A DNA stretch of 64,000 bases from Megaleporinus macrocephalus (lineage: Eukaryota > Chordata > Actinopteri > Characiformes > Anostomidae), in the NCBI GenBank assembly GCA_021613375.1, contig CM038719.1, positions 1,604,218 to 1,668,217 of the forward strand. The letters are read 5' to 3'. This document shows, piece after piece, positions 42,531 through 53,499 of the stretch (positions within the stretch are counted from its first letter, which is position 1; every line of letters starts with the position of its first letter). Made by a program: the position numbers and the translations under genes. Below the pieces are notes generated by a model, which was not told where the DNA came from, made no database searches, and worked only from the letters and a program-made list of their open reading frames with translations.

Positions 42531-43137
42531 ACCAATTGTCTGTTCTTAATTGACCTAATTGTATTTATACTATTGTTGTTTGTTATATATATGTTTTTCA
42601 TGTGCTTCTTACACACATTGCTCTTATTAATTCTTCTTCGATAATTATTCTAAATGTTACTTGTAGTTTTTTAGATGAGATTTTTGAGCAGTGTTTGTAA
42701 TTTTACCCTATTGTTCTAGAATGCTTTTATTTCAAAGTCCTGATTTTTTTTCTCATTTGTGTTCCTTTTCTTTGTGCTATGAAATGTATTGAGCTGCATT
42801 AAAAATAGAAATAGATATAAAAAAATTATTACTATTAATATGTTTTTTTATGAATGTTAAACTGCAATTTCATTCAGTCGGCACCAGCGGAGACCTGACT
42901 TAAACTATCTCAAAGGTCATCACGTTATCAAATCATTGAGGTTATCAAATCTCAGGTACGTTTACATTAGATATCACTTTATTACGGAGGGATAAAAATG
43001 TTTCCGCAAAAGTCTTTATATCTGATAAAACCAGTGCCAGTTTGGCAAAAGTCTAATGTTGAGAAACCAGTCTATGACCTTTAGTTGCAACTGTCTGGAT
43101 ATTACTTTTACGTACAGGCACATACTGATGAACCAGT
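42531..43137. other. Intergenic, no gene recognised
   Basis: AT-rich flank; nothing recognised. Confidence 0.35.
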
Positions 43138-43572
43138 GTGATGAACCCTTCTACGAACGCGTACACCCGGCCAAACGGCCAGGAGTCCAGGAGAAGATTT
43201 CTCAGTCATGTCCAGCCCCTATTAGAATCACTGGAAGAAAGCAGACTCCAACTATGGACAAAAAGGCTTGAGGACGACCCCTCTCCCACTGACATGGGTA
43301 TCCTCACTTTTAAAGCACTCTTTCTGGACAGAAGCACCATGGGTCCTGTGAAAATGCTCAACCGCCTCAATCAAAAACTACCATGGCCAGATCGGGACAT
43401 GAAACTGGCCAAACCACCTGTGAATGTGGAGAAGAGGACCATACGATGCAGCACTGCCTTGTTTGTTCCCAATAAGTACAGCCCAAAGGATCTTGCAGTG
43501 TTCAATAAAAGTGCAAAGGATTGTGTAGGGAAACGGGAAACTGTAAAAGAAGAAAGAAGGCACATATTTTAA
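43138..43572 (+). CDS. Unrecognised 144-codon open frame
   Basis: Non-repetitive frame beginning MMNPSTNAYTRPNGQESRRR and ending KREERRHIF-like residues before TAA 43570. It has a normal, charged and non-biased composition, including GILTFKALFLDRSTMGPVKM and LPWPDRDMKLAKPPVNVEK. It is uninterrupted, which stands out among the decayed sequences around it. I do not recognise a domain. There is no obvious promoter or splice site. It may be a processed gene copy, one exon of a larger gene, or a fragment of an unknown mobile element. Confidence 0.35.
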   Translation: MMNPSTNAYTRPNGQESRRRFLSHVQPLLESLEESRLQLWTKRLEDDPSPTDMGILTFKALFLDRSTMGPVKMLNRLNQKLPWPDRDMKLAKPPVNVEKRTIRCSTALFVPNKYSPKDLAVFNKSAKDCVGKRETVKEERRHIF

Positions 43573-44440
43573 CACTGAGTCTAAAAAACTGTATGTGCTT
43601 CGTCACAAAGGCTACATAAATAGACAAAATTCACTGTACACTGTAATATTTGACTATATAAATTCCTTGAACATTGCATGTCTTGGCAAGACAAACATGA
43701 TCAAGGTGGTCTTCTCAACACATCCCATGCAATAATGCAGAAACATCTGAACTATATTTCAGTTTCATGTAATCAGCAAAAACTGACTGATTAACATCTA
43801 GGTAACATTAGCCAGCAAGCAGTTTGCTAGCCAACACAAACAGACTGAAGTATTTTATGTAGCAATGTAATATATTGTAGTATCTAATATATTATAGTAC
43901 TGTTCTATGGTATACATCTACAACATGTGACCTACTGATGTACCAGTATATTGTGTTGTAACTGTATATTACAGTAATTTATCTACTTTATTTTTTGTTT
44001 TCTTTTCTTCTGACACCTTTTTGAAACTGGGCATGGTAAATATAATAACCAGCCAAAACTATAAATGTGATTTAAACCATTAATTTAATGCTTTTACCAT
44101 GACAGATTAGATTGATCAACCTAGCATTCATGTCTTTAGACTGTGGGAGGAAACCGGAGTACCCAGAGGAATGGATAGGATTTCGGTTTTTGGAAAGGTT
44201 CTAAACCTCTACGAATGATTTTACTCACATCTGGGATCTCAGATGGGTTTGAGCCACAAAATAATAAGCATTACTTCAGAGCCATGCTTTATAGCCTCAT
44301 GTATGATAATAATAATAATAATAATAATAACAACTACAACACAGAAAACTAGGGGGACCCCAAATAATTTAATATAATTTAGTAAAAATTAGATTCAGTA
44401 TAATTGTTTGATTATTAAAGAAATTGAGTTCTTTCATTTT
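43573..44440. other. Intergenic with a common repeat fragment and (TAA)n
   Basis: 44118-44180 contains GACTGTGGGAGGAAACCGGA, a fragment of a frequent fish interspersed repeat. A TAA trinucleotide run lies at about 44308-44330. No gene is recognised. Confidence 0.5.
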
Positions 44441-44459
44441 AAAAATTGGTCTCCATGCT

Positions 44460-44632
44460 GTAGATCTTCTAGACCTCCACTGTGTGGCGCTGGAAGCTAA
44501 CTCAGATCATAAGCCTGATGTCACACAGAGGAGGCGGAGCCTGTCTTTAGTGCCCGGATCAGTACAATGTTTCACTGAAAACACAAACATTCACCTGAAC
44601 ACAGCGTTTGAAGAGAAGCAGAGAATCAGCAG
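44460..44632 (+). promoter_or_regulatory. GIMAP-A2 promoter region and noncoding first exon
   Basis: Same block as at 25420-25583 (GATGTCACACAGAGGAGGCG, then CACCTGAACACAGCG to GAGAATCAGCAG), with the donor GTACTG at 44633. The position of the A1 TATA box reads CAGTACAATG here, so the TATA motif is lost or displaced in the copy whose coding exon is intact. Confidence 0.65.
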
Positions 44633-45855
44633 GTACTGTACTAGACCTTCAGACATCAGATCAGATTTTATTAGAGATTTCATTAGAGCACTTTTACAGT
44701 TATATGATTTAGCTTCCTTTTATTATAAAATATTTACAGTCATACCTCTAATTAATTTTGCCTTTATTACACTTCACATATTTATATTATTTAATATTTA
44801 ATATAATGATACTCTTTATTTATTAGCTACACAGTTAATGAATGGTTATATAGCGTATTAAGTCAATACAGACAAGGCAGTATTCATATTTTAGCAGCAG
44901 TGAACAATAATATTGACTGTAATATAATTTATTTCTGTTGATAAAGATAATGATTGTTGGTCACTAGAACAAAAAAGAGCAAAGCCAAAAAAAACGTGTA
45001 ATGGTAACTTTACAGGAGAGGCCGAAAACCTTATTTTAATGTAAGTTAATGGACAAGTATTGACAAGTATAAATATACCTGACTAGAAGCCTAGCGATTC
45101 TTGTCCACTCCCACAAAAACTAGCTCTGTTTTTATCTGCACTCATCTGCTTCAACCACACGAGATGCCCACCTTACTAAATCTATTAGCTGGAAACTTAA
45201 ATTACTGCTTTTAACATTTAACATAGTTTTCCAACCTTTACTATTATATGATATTCACTTCTGTAGAACGGATGAAAATATGCAGCATGATGAAGTATCA
45301 AAAGCTCTACTGGAGCAGGACTAGTTTGACCAGTGGTAATGTTTAAGCGCATAATTTCGCTGGGGGATTTATATAGGATAACGAATCTCTGTAATTTTTT
45401 CAAATTTCCACAAATAAAAACATCATCACATGGATGTTTACATCAGCACTATGTGACAAGAGTGGCTCTGCATAACAATAACAATACAGTGTGCAGCTAA
45501 CTGGCATAAAAACTAGCATTAGGCAAGCAAAGTAGGTGGAATTATCTGGGTTCATCTTAAATACTGTAGCAGTAATTATAACATCTCAGGCCTGGAAGAG
45601 CTCCGAGTTAGTATAGAAGTTAATTCACTTCAGAATTATTACTAAGCAGACTGGAAAAATTACAGACATGTCAGATTCATACTGGATTAAAATCACAGAG
45701 GTCGTCAGTAACCACTCAAATAGTGTCACATACTCAGATTATACTAATCCAGCTGCAATAAGACTTAAATTGTGTGTTAGCTTTATTATTTTATTCTCTC
45801 TATTCAGACACGTTTACCAGATTACTCCTGCACGTCTCTCTCTTCTCTCCATCAG
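44633..45855 (+). other. Presumed first intron of GIMAP-A2
   Basis: Bounded by GTACTG and the acceptor CTCTCCATCAG. AT-rich, and no other gene is seen. The coding frame is open upstream into this intron as far as 45668, which I regard as incidental. Confidence 0.5.
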
Positions 45856-45862
45856 GTCAGTA

Positions 45863-47194
45863 ATGGAGATGTTGAGAATAGTCCTGCTGGGAAAGAGAGG
45901 AGCAGGAAAGAGTTCAGCAGGAAACACTCTCCTGGGAACCAAACCCTTCCACACAGCGCCCAGCTCACAGGGGGTGACCCAGGCTTGCTCTATGAGCACC
46001 AGCACTGTAGATGGACACAGGATCTGTGTTGTGGACACTCCTGGGTGGACTGACCTCAGTCTGACTGAGGCTGAAACCATACAGGAGATTGTCAAATGCA
46101 TTGATATCTCAGACCCCGGACCCCATGTATTCCTCTTGGTGCTGCCAATTGGCCGCTTCACCAAAGAAGAGATTGACACGGCCCAGCAGATCCTGGAGGT
46201 CTTCGGAGAAGAAGCCAACAAATACACAATGGTGTTATTCACTAAAGGAGATGATCTGGAGGAAAAGACTATCGAGAAGTACTTAGAAGGTGTCCATCCA
46301 GACCTCAAGAAAGTCATAGACAATTGTGGAGGAAGATACCACGTCTTCAATAACAGAGACAAAGAAAACCACAAGCAAGTGTCCACTTTAATGAAGAAGA
46401 TCAAAGGAATGGTGGAGAAGAATGAGGGCAGATACTACACAAAAACTATGTTCCAGAAGATGGCAGAAAAAATGGGAGAAAAAAGAAAAATGCAAAAGGT
46501 TTTACAGACAGCAGTAGAAGATACGATCAAAGTACAAGAGAAGGACTTGGTAGTGAAATCTAATGATGAGGCCATGAGCAGTCACTGTCCTAACAAAGAA
46601 CAAAGGAACTCACAGAGGAAGAAAGAAGAAGACTACAAAGCTCACTTACAAAAAGAAAGTGATATGTTGGCACCAAACCAGAACAAAATGCTAGGCTCTA
46701 ATGAAGAACAAAAACGCAAGATACAGCCTTCACCATCCCACAGTGAAGACCCCAAGAGCTGTGGTGCAAAATCAGGAAATATCAGCAGAGATGTGTTGGA
46801 GATGGAGTGTTCAAACAAACAGGCAGAGCTGCAGAGTCTCATTGAGAACATTGAGGCTGTGTGGCAGAAAGAAAAAAGTGGCCTGGAAAAAGAAATGCAC
46901 CGTCTGCGAGAGACGCAAGAAGCAGAGCTTGAAAAGGTAAAGAAGGACCTTCAGCTTCAGCAGGATGCAGTAAAAGCTTTCACTTATGAAGTTCAGCAGC
47001 AAAGAGAAGAACTTGGGAGACTGAGGAAGGAAAACGACGAGGAGAAAGAGAAGATGAAGCGGAGAAATAGCGCACTGCAGCAAAATTTTGATGAGATGGA
47101 AAAAGAGATTGTTATGAACAAAGACTCGGATATAAAAACAAGCTTCCAAAAATTTATATCACAATTAAAGAAACATTTTTCTCTTTCAAAATGA
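45863..47194 (+). CDS. GIMAP-A2, intact AIG1-type GTPase, 443 aa
   Basis: The start at 45863 follows the acceptor at 45855 by seven bases and opens MEMLRIVLLG, right at the first beta strand of the G domain; an upstream in-frame ATG at 45668 lies in intron sequence. Motifs: G1 GKRGAGKS (10-17), likely G2 Thr39, G3 DTPG (58-61), the GIMAP-typical hydrophobic GPHVFLLVLPIGRFT (86-100), G4 TKGD (127-130) and GRYHVFNN (157-164). Residues from about 200 are Lys/Glu/Gln-rich with long coiled-coil stretches (SLIENIEAVWQKEKSGLEKE), and there is no TM anchor or CaaX end. GIMAPs bind GTP and control lymphocyte survival, organelle traffic and antimicrobial responses in vertebrates. Fish have expanded clusters, so no one-to-one symbol is given. 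AATAAA is at 47332. Confidence 0.93.
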   Translation: MEMLRIVLLGKRGAGKSSAGNTLLGTKPFHTAPSSQGVTQACSMSTSTVDGHRICVVDTPGWTDLSLTEAETIQEIVKCIDISDPGPHVFLLVLPIGRFTKEEIDTAQQILEVFGEEANKYTMVLFTKGDDLEEKTIEKYLEGVHPDLKKVIDNCGGRYHVFNNRDKENHKQVSTLMKKIKGMVEKNEGRYYTKTMFQKMAEKMGEKRKMQKVLQTAVEDTIKVQEKDLVVKSNDEAMSSHCPNKEQRNSQRKKEEDYKAHLQKESDMLAPNQNKMLGSNEEQKRKIQPSPSHSEDPKSCGAKSGNISRDVLEMECSNKQAELQSLIENIEAVWQKEKSGLEKEMHRLRETQEAELEKVKKDLQLQQDAVKAFTYEVQQQREELGRLRKENDEEKEKMKRRNSALQQNFDEMEKEIVMNKDSDIKTSFQKFISQLKKHFSLSK

Positions 47195-47331
47195 AAAGAT
47201 CTTTCTTGTTACACGCGATAAGTTGCTGAAGATTTTTTGCCTGCAATATAAACAAAACGTTGTGTACCGTCCACAAAAGTATATGATGTAATTAAACCTC
47301 AGTTGTGGTTATGTAACTATGTAAGTGTATT

Positions 47332-47337
47332 AATAAA
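47332..47337 (+). terminator. Polyadenylation signal of GIMAP-A2
   Basis: AATAAA, 138 bp after the stop codon. Confidence 0.65.
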
Positions 47338-48784
47338 GGTAAATACTCCTGAACATAATTTTGTCGTTAATTTAATAAAAAATGCTTACTTTTCAAAATA
47401 GACATTTTAGAACAGGTATCTACAGAGCAAGAGCAAGTCCCCGAGCAAGACTCCTAACGCTACCTTCTAGAAAGGATCCTGACCAACTTTCTAGAGTCAC
47501 ATCACTATGGTGTCAGAAGTGGGATCAGGGAACTGAGGTAAGAGATTGGTTCTAGTGGTGACCCGAGGTTCTAGCAGAGTGTGTGGAACAGAACTCAGTA
47601 TGTAGGATGAGAAGAGGCTGCATTAAAGGTCTTTTTCACATCAGACACACTTTAAAACAATAGGATCTAACTGCTCAGTATGTTGCCGAGAGGAACAGAG
47701 ATGCAGTCTGTCTGTTTTTTATCATATTATCATATTTATTGTTTCTAGTTAAAACCGTGTCTGCACGTTTGCACTTTGTACTTTTATCAAACATTTCACC
47801 CACAACCCTTACACACTCCATACACATGGCCAGCTTATATACCAGTGGTGATTCTCTTCAGTGGGTGCACGTGGCCAGTGATCGGAACCAACTGGCCCAA
47901 CTTCACCTTCATCAAGGTAAACGTTGCTGGGGTGGTGCAGATTTCAGGCCCCATTTTTTGTCCTGCTCATGATCTCAGTATAAATGAGCTGAAATAGCTC
48001 ATAAGTGATTTTTTTTTCAAACCACATTGAAAGAGAGAGACTGAAGTGACAAGAAAGGAGGTTGTCTGCCGACACACATGTACATGCAGCCGGGCGTGGA
48101 GGCGATGATGGGTGTTTTTCACTCAGTGATTGCTCAGGTTAAAGAGAAAGGAGGGAAAACATAATGAAATATCTTTGATAAGTATTGTAGTGATATACTA
48201 TACAGCCCACTACTGGCTGGCACTGACCACAGGAGACTCAACACAAGAGGTCTGTGACTTGCTTGAAGACAATTTTCTCTATGATTTTTAAGTAGATTTA
48301 AAATGTCTGTAATTACTTAAAAGGATTGTATCTGGATTTGTCTTTTTCAAGGGAGGCATTCACAAATGCAGCATTGAATGTTTTTGGAAAAACGCCCAAC
48401 ATGAGTGAGGAATATCTGGTGTATGTCCTGAAATTGGGTAAAATACTTCCTTCAAAAACCTGATTGGTAATGTGTTGAGACTACAGGTGAATGATTTGAG
48501 ACGACTTACTGTAACAGTTAAGAATTCATTGTTAATTGCACAAGACTGGGACGTTATAACCATGACAACCTCATTGACAAAAAAATAACACACCAAGAAG
48601 TTTTTGTTGTTGGAATGATACTGTATGTGTGTGAATGTAATGATGGTGTATGTCAGTGATACAGAATTAGTTTATTGGGGGGGAAACTGTACAGTTGAAA
48701 GGTTCTAGTTCCCTCTTGGTTCTGTAGTCTGGATACAGGAAGCAATCCGGTTGGAGACATACAGGTTCTGTACGACATCCTAGT
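47338..48784. other. Intergenic, no gene recognised
   Basis: Short open frames at 47739-47997 and on the minus strand at 48360-48596 have no domain. I see nothing else definable. Confidence 0.35.
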
Positions 48785-49640
48785 AACTAAGTAGTAAAGT
48801 TTATTCATGAAGCACTTTTAAAACTACTCACGTAGACCAAAGTGCTGTACATCTAAAACACCAAATAAAATACAATAAAAACATCACATCGAATAACAAT
48901 AAAAAGCACAAACTTACATGACTACAATTTTCACTTTCATTGCTCAAATGCGAGCCTGTAAAAATAGGTCTTAATTCCTGTATTAAAAGATGAGATTGAG
49001 GAGGCCTAACGAATAGTGGATGGAAGAGTGTTCCACAGTCTCGGGGCATGAACTGCAAAAGCACAATCGCCTTTGAGTTTCAAACGAGCTCTGGGCACAA
49101 CTAACAAGTCCTGAGAAGAAGATCTCAGAGCTCGCTGTGTGCTGGAAAGAGAAAGCATACTGCTGATATACATAGGTGCCGACCCATTAAGTGCCTTAAA
49201 AACAAATAAAAGAACATTATACTGTATTCTATACTTTACTGGTAACCAGTGCAATGAGGCCAGAATAGGAGTAATGTGGTGTCTTTTCTTGGTGATAGTC
49301 AGAAACCTGGCAGCTGCATTCTGGACTAACTGCAGCAGGAATATGTCCAACAAATGTAGAATTAAACAGTATTGGTCTGTGATCTGAAAAACTTGCTTCT
49401 TCAAAGTCTAACTTTTCAATATCAAAGCCTTTCGGACACACCAGATCAAGCGTATTACATCAGTAGGCTCATGTACATGCTGCACAAAACTGAATGAGTC
49501 TAAAATCTGAATAAACTCATTAAGATGATATTTTTCCCGACAGGACACATGCATGTTGAAATCTCCCAGCAATCAAACTCTCTGACATTGGTACACATCT
49601 CTGACATCTCTGCTCCGGAGAACCTCTATTGAGGTGTGAA
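48785..49640 (-). mobile_element. Antisense LINE remnant with internal deletion
   Basis: On the minus strand, GDFNMHV and SFSDHRPILF near 49400-49580 are endonuclease motifs. They are followed immediately (49380-49006) by the C-terminal segment LVQNAAARFL, ILASLHWLPVKYRIQYNVLL and APRLWNTLPSTIR. The whole reverse transcriptase core is missing between them. It is related to the LINE that hosts the 33-bp minisatellite, but diverged. Confidence 0.75.
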
Positions 49641-50141
49641 TATTAAGCAGTGTTTGTCAATCATAAACAAATGCTGCTAATAGCGCACCATAGACATGCA
49701 AACTATAGACAAACACCAACATCAAACATAGAACATGTAGAGAGACAGCCCACCGGCACACACTGGTGCCATCTTTGTCAGTGGTCCACCAACCAGCAGC
49801 ATCCAGCCAACAAGGTCCCTGTATCCTGCAGCACCTTTGCCCCCAGATGCTGCAGCTGGTCCTGTAGATCCTGCACAATGTAGGTGCTGAAGCCGGCGTC
49901 CCTGCTGCTCCCACAACCGCTGGATTGACAATAAAACTGACAATAAAGCCGGATAAGGAAGTGTTGGGATCTGGCAGAGACATTCCTGGGAAACCCTCGC
50001 TGTGTTTGGAACATTATCCTGCTATCAGTTGAGTCTGTCAGTGTGTCGCTCCACAGTAAAGACAGGATTTAAGCGCTTACCATCAGGCCTCCACACTATA
50101 ACCAATCATTGTCATTTAAGTGAAAGCATAATGGGATAAAT
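49641..50141. other. Region without a recognised gene
   Basis: Overlapping minus-strand frames at 49657-50014 have no known domain. It may still belong to a decayed mobile element. Confidence 0.3.
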
Positions 50142-50975
50142 ATGTTAAAAATGAAGACCGAGAGTCCCAGGAAAACTAATATGAAATCTTCCAGACCAAT
50201 GGATCCTGTCCCTTTACCTCCTCCACCAGCATATGATTATACAAATCAGGATAAACTGTCTGAACCTGTCAAGGTAATAATGCCAATGGTAATATCAGAT
50301 AGTCACAGAACCAGTTCCAAACCAGAACATGTTCCAAACCTAAAGCAGAAAGTGAATAAGATAATGAATCTAATAATAATGCATATGTGCCTCTTTGTCA
50401 GTGTCATTTGGTGGCTCCTTTTGCGATCACTGGAAATACTGTTTGTCTAGTGGTGACAGACCATTTCAAGTCATTTCTCCTCTCAGGTTTTGAGGTTAAG
50501 ATATGATGAAGAGGTGATCACAGAGATTTCTACATTGGACCCTGAACATGTTGCTTAATCAAAATCCAACATTAAAGTTTATGAAATGAGATCACAGAAA
50601 AAGGGAATTGGTCCTGTAACAAATCAGCAGACTGAAGAGTGTTATTTCGATCCATACGCAAGGCTTTATTAACACAACAGGGAAAAAAAGAAAAGAGTAA
50701 AAGATTATATTAAACAGCGATATTGTGTTGATGAAGTAGTCGAAACAACCAATTTAATATTGAACATGCTCTCAAAAGCATCACCCCGAAAAAAATGTGA
50801 AGCACAATGCTTATTACAAATAGACTTCAGACACATAGGAGCAACTGAAATACTGACTGGTAATTGTACACAAATTTCAATATGTTGTGAGGCTTTTCTA
50901 TACGCCAGAGAAAATGCAAAACCGGTTGTAGGAATTTATTCCTTGCTTCAGAGTTTCAACAACTATAAACAGTGA
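50142..50975 (+). other. Unrecognised decayed coding-like region with Pro-rich and TM segments
   Basis: A 102-codon frame at 50142-50450 has a basic N-terminus, a proline-rich PLPPPPAYDY segment and a C-terminal hydrophobic stretch that could span a membrane. Further short frames (50485-50680 and 50760-50975) continue with protein-like composition but are separated by stops. A type II membrane leader of retroviral envelope kind is one possibility, but there is no LTR, gag or pol nearby to support it. I do not assign a function. Confidence 0.25.
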
Positions 50976-51480
50976 CAAAGGTACTACTTTCACTTCTACC
51001 ATAACACAGCAGTTGTGTAAAAATCAAATTAAATAGATTTTCCAAATCTCGTATCACCCATATTTCTCTAATCCTGTTTAAAGAACTAAAAAAAAACTTA
51101 AAATAGGCTGACTAAAGCGATGTAACAATCAGGAAGCAGGAAATTGGTTGATTTCACCCCAGCAGTGTTGTGCTAGATACCTCTGACCCCAAGCTCGAGA
51201 ATAAATGATCTTCTACTGAGGTATAGATAGGGAGACCTTTTCTTACTTCTTGGGTGAGGGGGAATCTAGAACTGATGTTAACTGAGGATATAGACACAAC
51301 GGTAACAGATTTTACTGCAGCACTGACCGAAAAACACACAAGCATGCACGCTGATGTCGCTGCTTCTCTCCCTACAGGCCCACCAACACATCCTTTTCAT
51401 TCCCTTTAGACTAATGCTAGCAGGATAAATATTTCTCTTTTTCTCTCTTCCTGTTTTTCACTTCTCCACTAACTAAACGC
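50976..51480. other. Intergenic, upstream of GIMAP-B2
   Basis: No gene or repeat recognised. Confidence 0.35.
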
Positions 51481-51596
51481 AGGTTGATTGAGCAGCCTCA
51501 GAGGGGTGTGAACAGTGGGCGGGAACTAGAACACATTTGTGTCTCTCTAAACTCTAGAACTGCACTTGCATTTGTCAAAAGCACTCTGGACACAAG
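51481..51596 (+). promoter_or_regulatory. GIMAP-B2 upstream region shared with B1
   Basis: GGGGTGTGAACAGTGGGCGG and CTTGCATTTGTC, then GGACACAAG before the ATG, parallel 37757-37838 upstream of the B1 pseudogene. The shared block marks the likely promoter and 5'UTR. No TATA box is evident. Confidence 0.5.
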
Positions 51597-53190
51597 ATGG
51601 CTCAGAGAGAGACAGGTATGTGTACAACTGAGTCATATCTTTACTTTTAACAGTAAACAATAACTTAAGTGAGGAGTTCACACATCATACACTAATAATC
51701 TATGTATTACTGCTGAGATATAACACTCAAAACATCATAGTTTACCATCAAATATGGGTCTGCCTAAATAGTGTGTCAAAAAAGTTTTAGAAAACATTCA
51801 AAGCCTTCTTTTTAAATGTTTAAAATGTGTTTCTTATTTAAAAGTAAAAATTTAAGTGTCCACTTCAAATACCTGTTTTAATGTTCCATTAAAATTATTA
51901 TTATTATTTTGGTCATATGAGATTATAGAATAATATAAGATTATTGTGGATAGTTCTTATTGTTCTTATTGTTTCTCCTTCATCTCAGATCAGCAGCAAC
52001 AATCCTTAAAAATAGTCCTGGTTGGAAAAACGGGGGTTGGAAAGAGCTCTACAGGAAACACCATCCTTGGTAAAGATGCATTCCACAAAGAATCCTCTTC
52101 CAAGTCAGTGACAAAAGTCTGTCTAAAGGCTACTAATGTGGTTGATGGGAAGAGGATAGAAGTGGTGGACACTCCTGGATGGTGTGATACGGAACTCTCA
52201 GAAGCAGAAATTGTGCAGGAAACAGTCAAGTGCATTGATATGTCCTGTCCTGGACCCCATGTGTTCCTGCTGGTGGTGCCAATTGGTCGTTTCACAGAAG
52301 AAGAAAGGAAAACAGTTAAGAAGATTCAGGAAGTTTTTGGGGAAGGAGCATTAAAATACATGATGGTTCTCTTTACAAGAGGAGATGATCTGGAGAGGAG
52401 AAGCATTGAGGACTTCCTTAAATGCGCTGTGGATGACTTGAAGAACACTGTCTTCAGATCATGTGAGGGCCGCTACCACGTGTTCAACAACAAAGATAAT
52501 AACCATCACCAAGTGTCTACACTCCTACAGAAGATCCAGGATATGGTCAACTGCAACGGAGGTAGCTGCTATACTAATGCAACATACCAGCTTCTGGAGA
52601 CCTACAAGAAAAGAGAGTCTGAGCTGCAGCAGAAAATTTTAGTGGTCGAGAAAGAGCTGAAACTCAAAACAGATGAATTTCTTAAAAAAGAACAGCTCAT
52701 GCAGCAAGAACAGAAGCAGCAGAAGGAAAGAGAAGCAGAGCTGAAGATTGAGACTGAAAGGGTCCTGGTAGGAATGCTGGAGCAAATGGGAATCGAGGAA
52801 CAGAAGAGAAGCAGACAAGCGCAGCAGCAGCAGAAAAGAACATTCTGGGAGGAGGTTACCAAACAAGCCTTAGGTCAGGAAAAAGGAGAAGAAGAACAAG
52901 CAGCACACAGAAGACAAATGCAGATAGAAGAGCAAAAGCAAAAGGCAGAGCAGGAAAGGCACAGACGCCGTATGGAGGAAGAGGAGCTGAAGTTACGTAT
53001 TGCAGAGTCCCAGCACCACCGGAGAATGAACGAGGAGCGGCAGAAGATAGAAATGACCAGGGTTCAAATGTTAAGAGAGAACCAAGAGGAAATGCGCCGA
53101 TTAGAGCATCAGAGAAAGCAAGCAGAGGCTGACAGGGAAGAATGGTTACGGAGGGAAGTCAAAAAGAAATCAGGATGTTCTATATCATAA
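51597..53190 (+). CDS. GIMAP-B2, intact AIG1-type GTPase with CaaX-like end, 406 aa
   Basis: Exon 1 is 51597-51615 (MAQRET plus one base, donor GTATGTG); exon 2 is 51989-53190 after acceptor TTCATCTCAG. The joined product opens MAQRETDQQQQSLKIVLVGK. Motifs: G1 GKTGVGKS (19-26), G3 DTPG (67-70), hydrophobic GPHVFLLVVPIGRFT (95-109), G4 TRGD (136-139) and GRYHVFNN (167-174). From about residue 210 a long Gln/Glu/Arg-rich coiled coil follows. The last residues are KKKSGCSIS: a polybasic stretch and a C-terminal Cys-Ser-Ile-Ser that fits a CaaX prenylation box, suggesting membrane targeting. The paralogous B1 remnant keeps the same end. Probable role as in other GIMAPs: immune-cell GTPase that oligomerises on membranes. 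AATAAA is at 53478. Confidence 0.93.
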
Positions 53191-53477
53191 ACACTTAATA
53201 AAGTCTGTTTATTTAGGAATAGATGATCTACAGTGATTGATGGATGACTGTTCAGATTAATATTAATTTGTAAAGTTATACGTAACTTTTGATAAAGCAA
53301 CTCTTGTGCCTCCTATATCGTTTACATGTAATGCAGTAAAAACCTTTTCATCTTGAAATAATCATGATGAATTATTATTCCTATTAAGACCTGAATGTCT
53401 GAGTGGTTTTACTTCTCCAAGTCAAATGAACAAGATTGCCCTGTTTCTTTTAATACCACTGATAATCTGTGTTGAAA

Positions 53478-53483
53478 AATAAA
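53478..53483 (+). terminator. Polyadenylation signal of GIMAP-B2
   Basis: AATAAA, 288 bp after the stop codon. Confidence 0.6.
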
Positions 53484-53499
53484 GATAGTTGCATCAAAA

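Noticed and set aside
45668..45862. Upstream in-frame ATG extending GIMAP-A2 to 508 residues
   Set aside because: The extension crosses the conserved splice acceptor shared by A1 and A3, and GIMAP G domains usually start close to the N-terminus as with ATG 45863.
51946..51988. ATG at 51946 as the start of GIMAP-B2
   Set aside because: It lies in the intron before the acceptor. The spliced MAQRET exon gives a frame-correct start conserved in B1.
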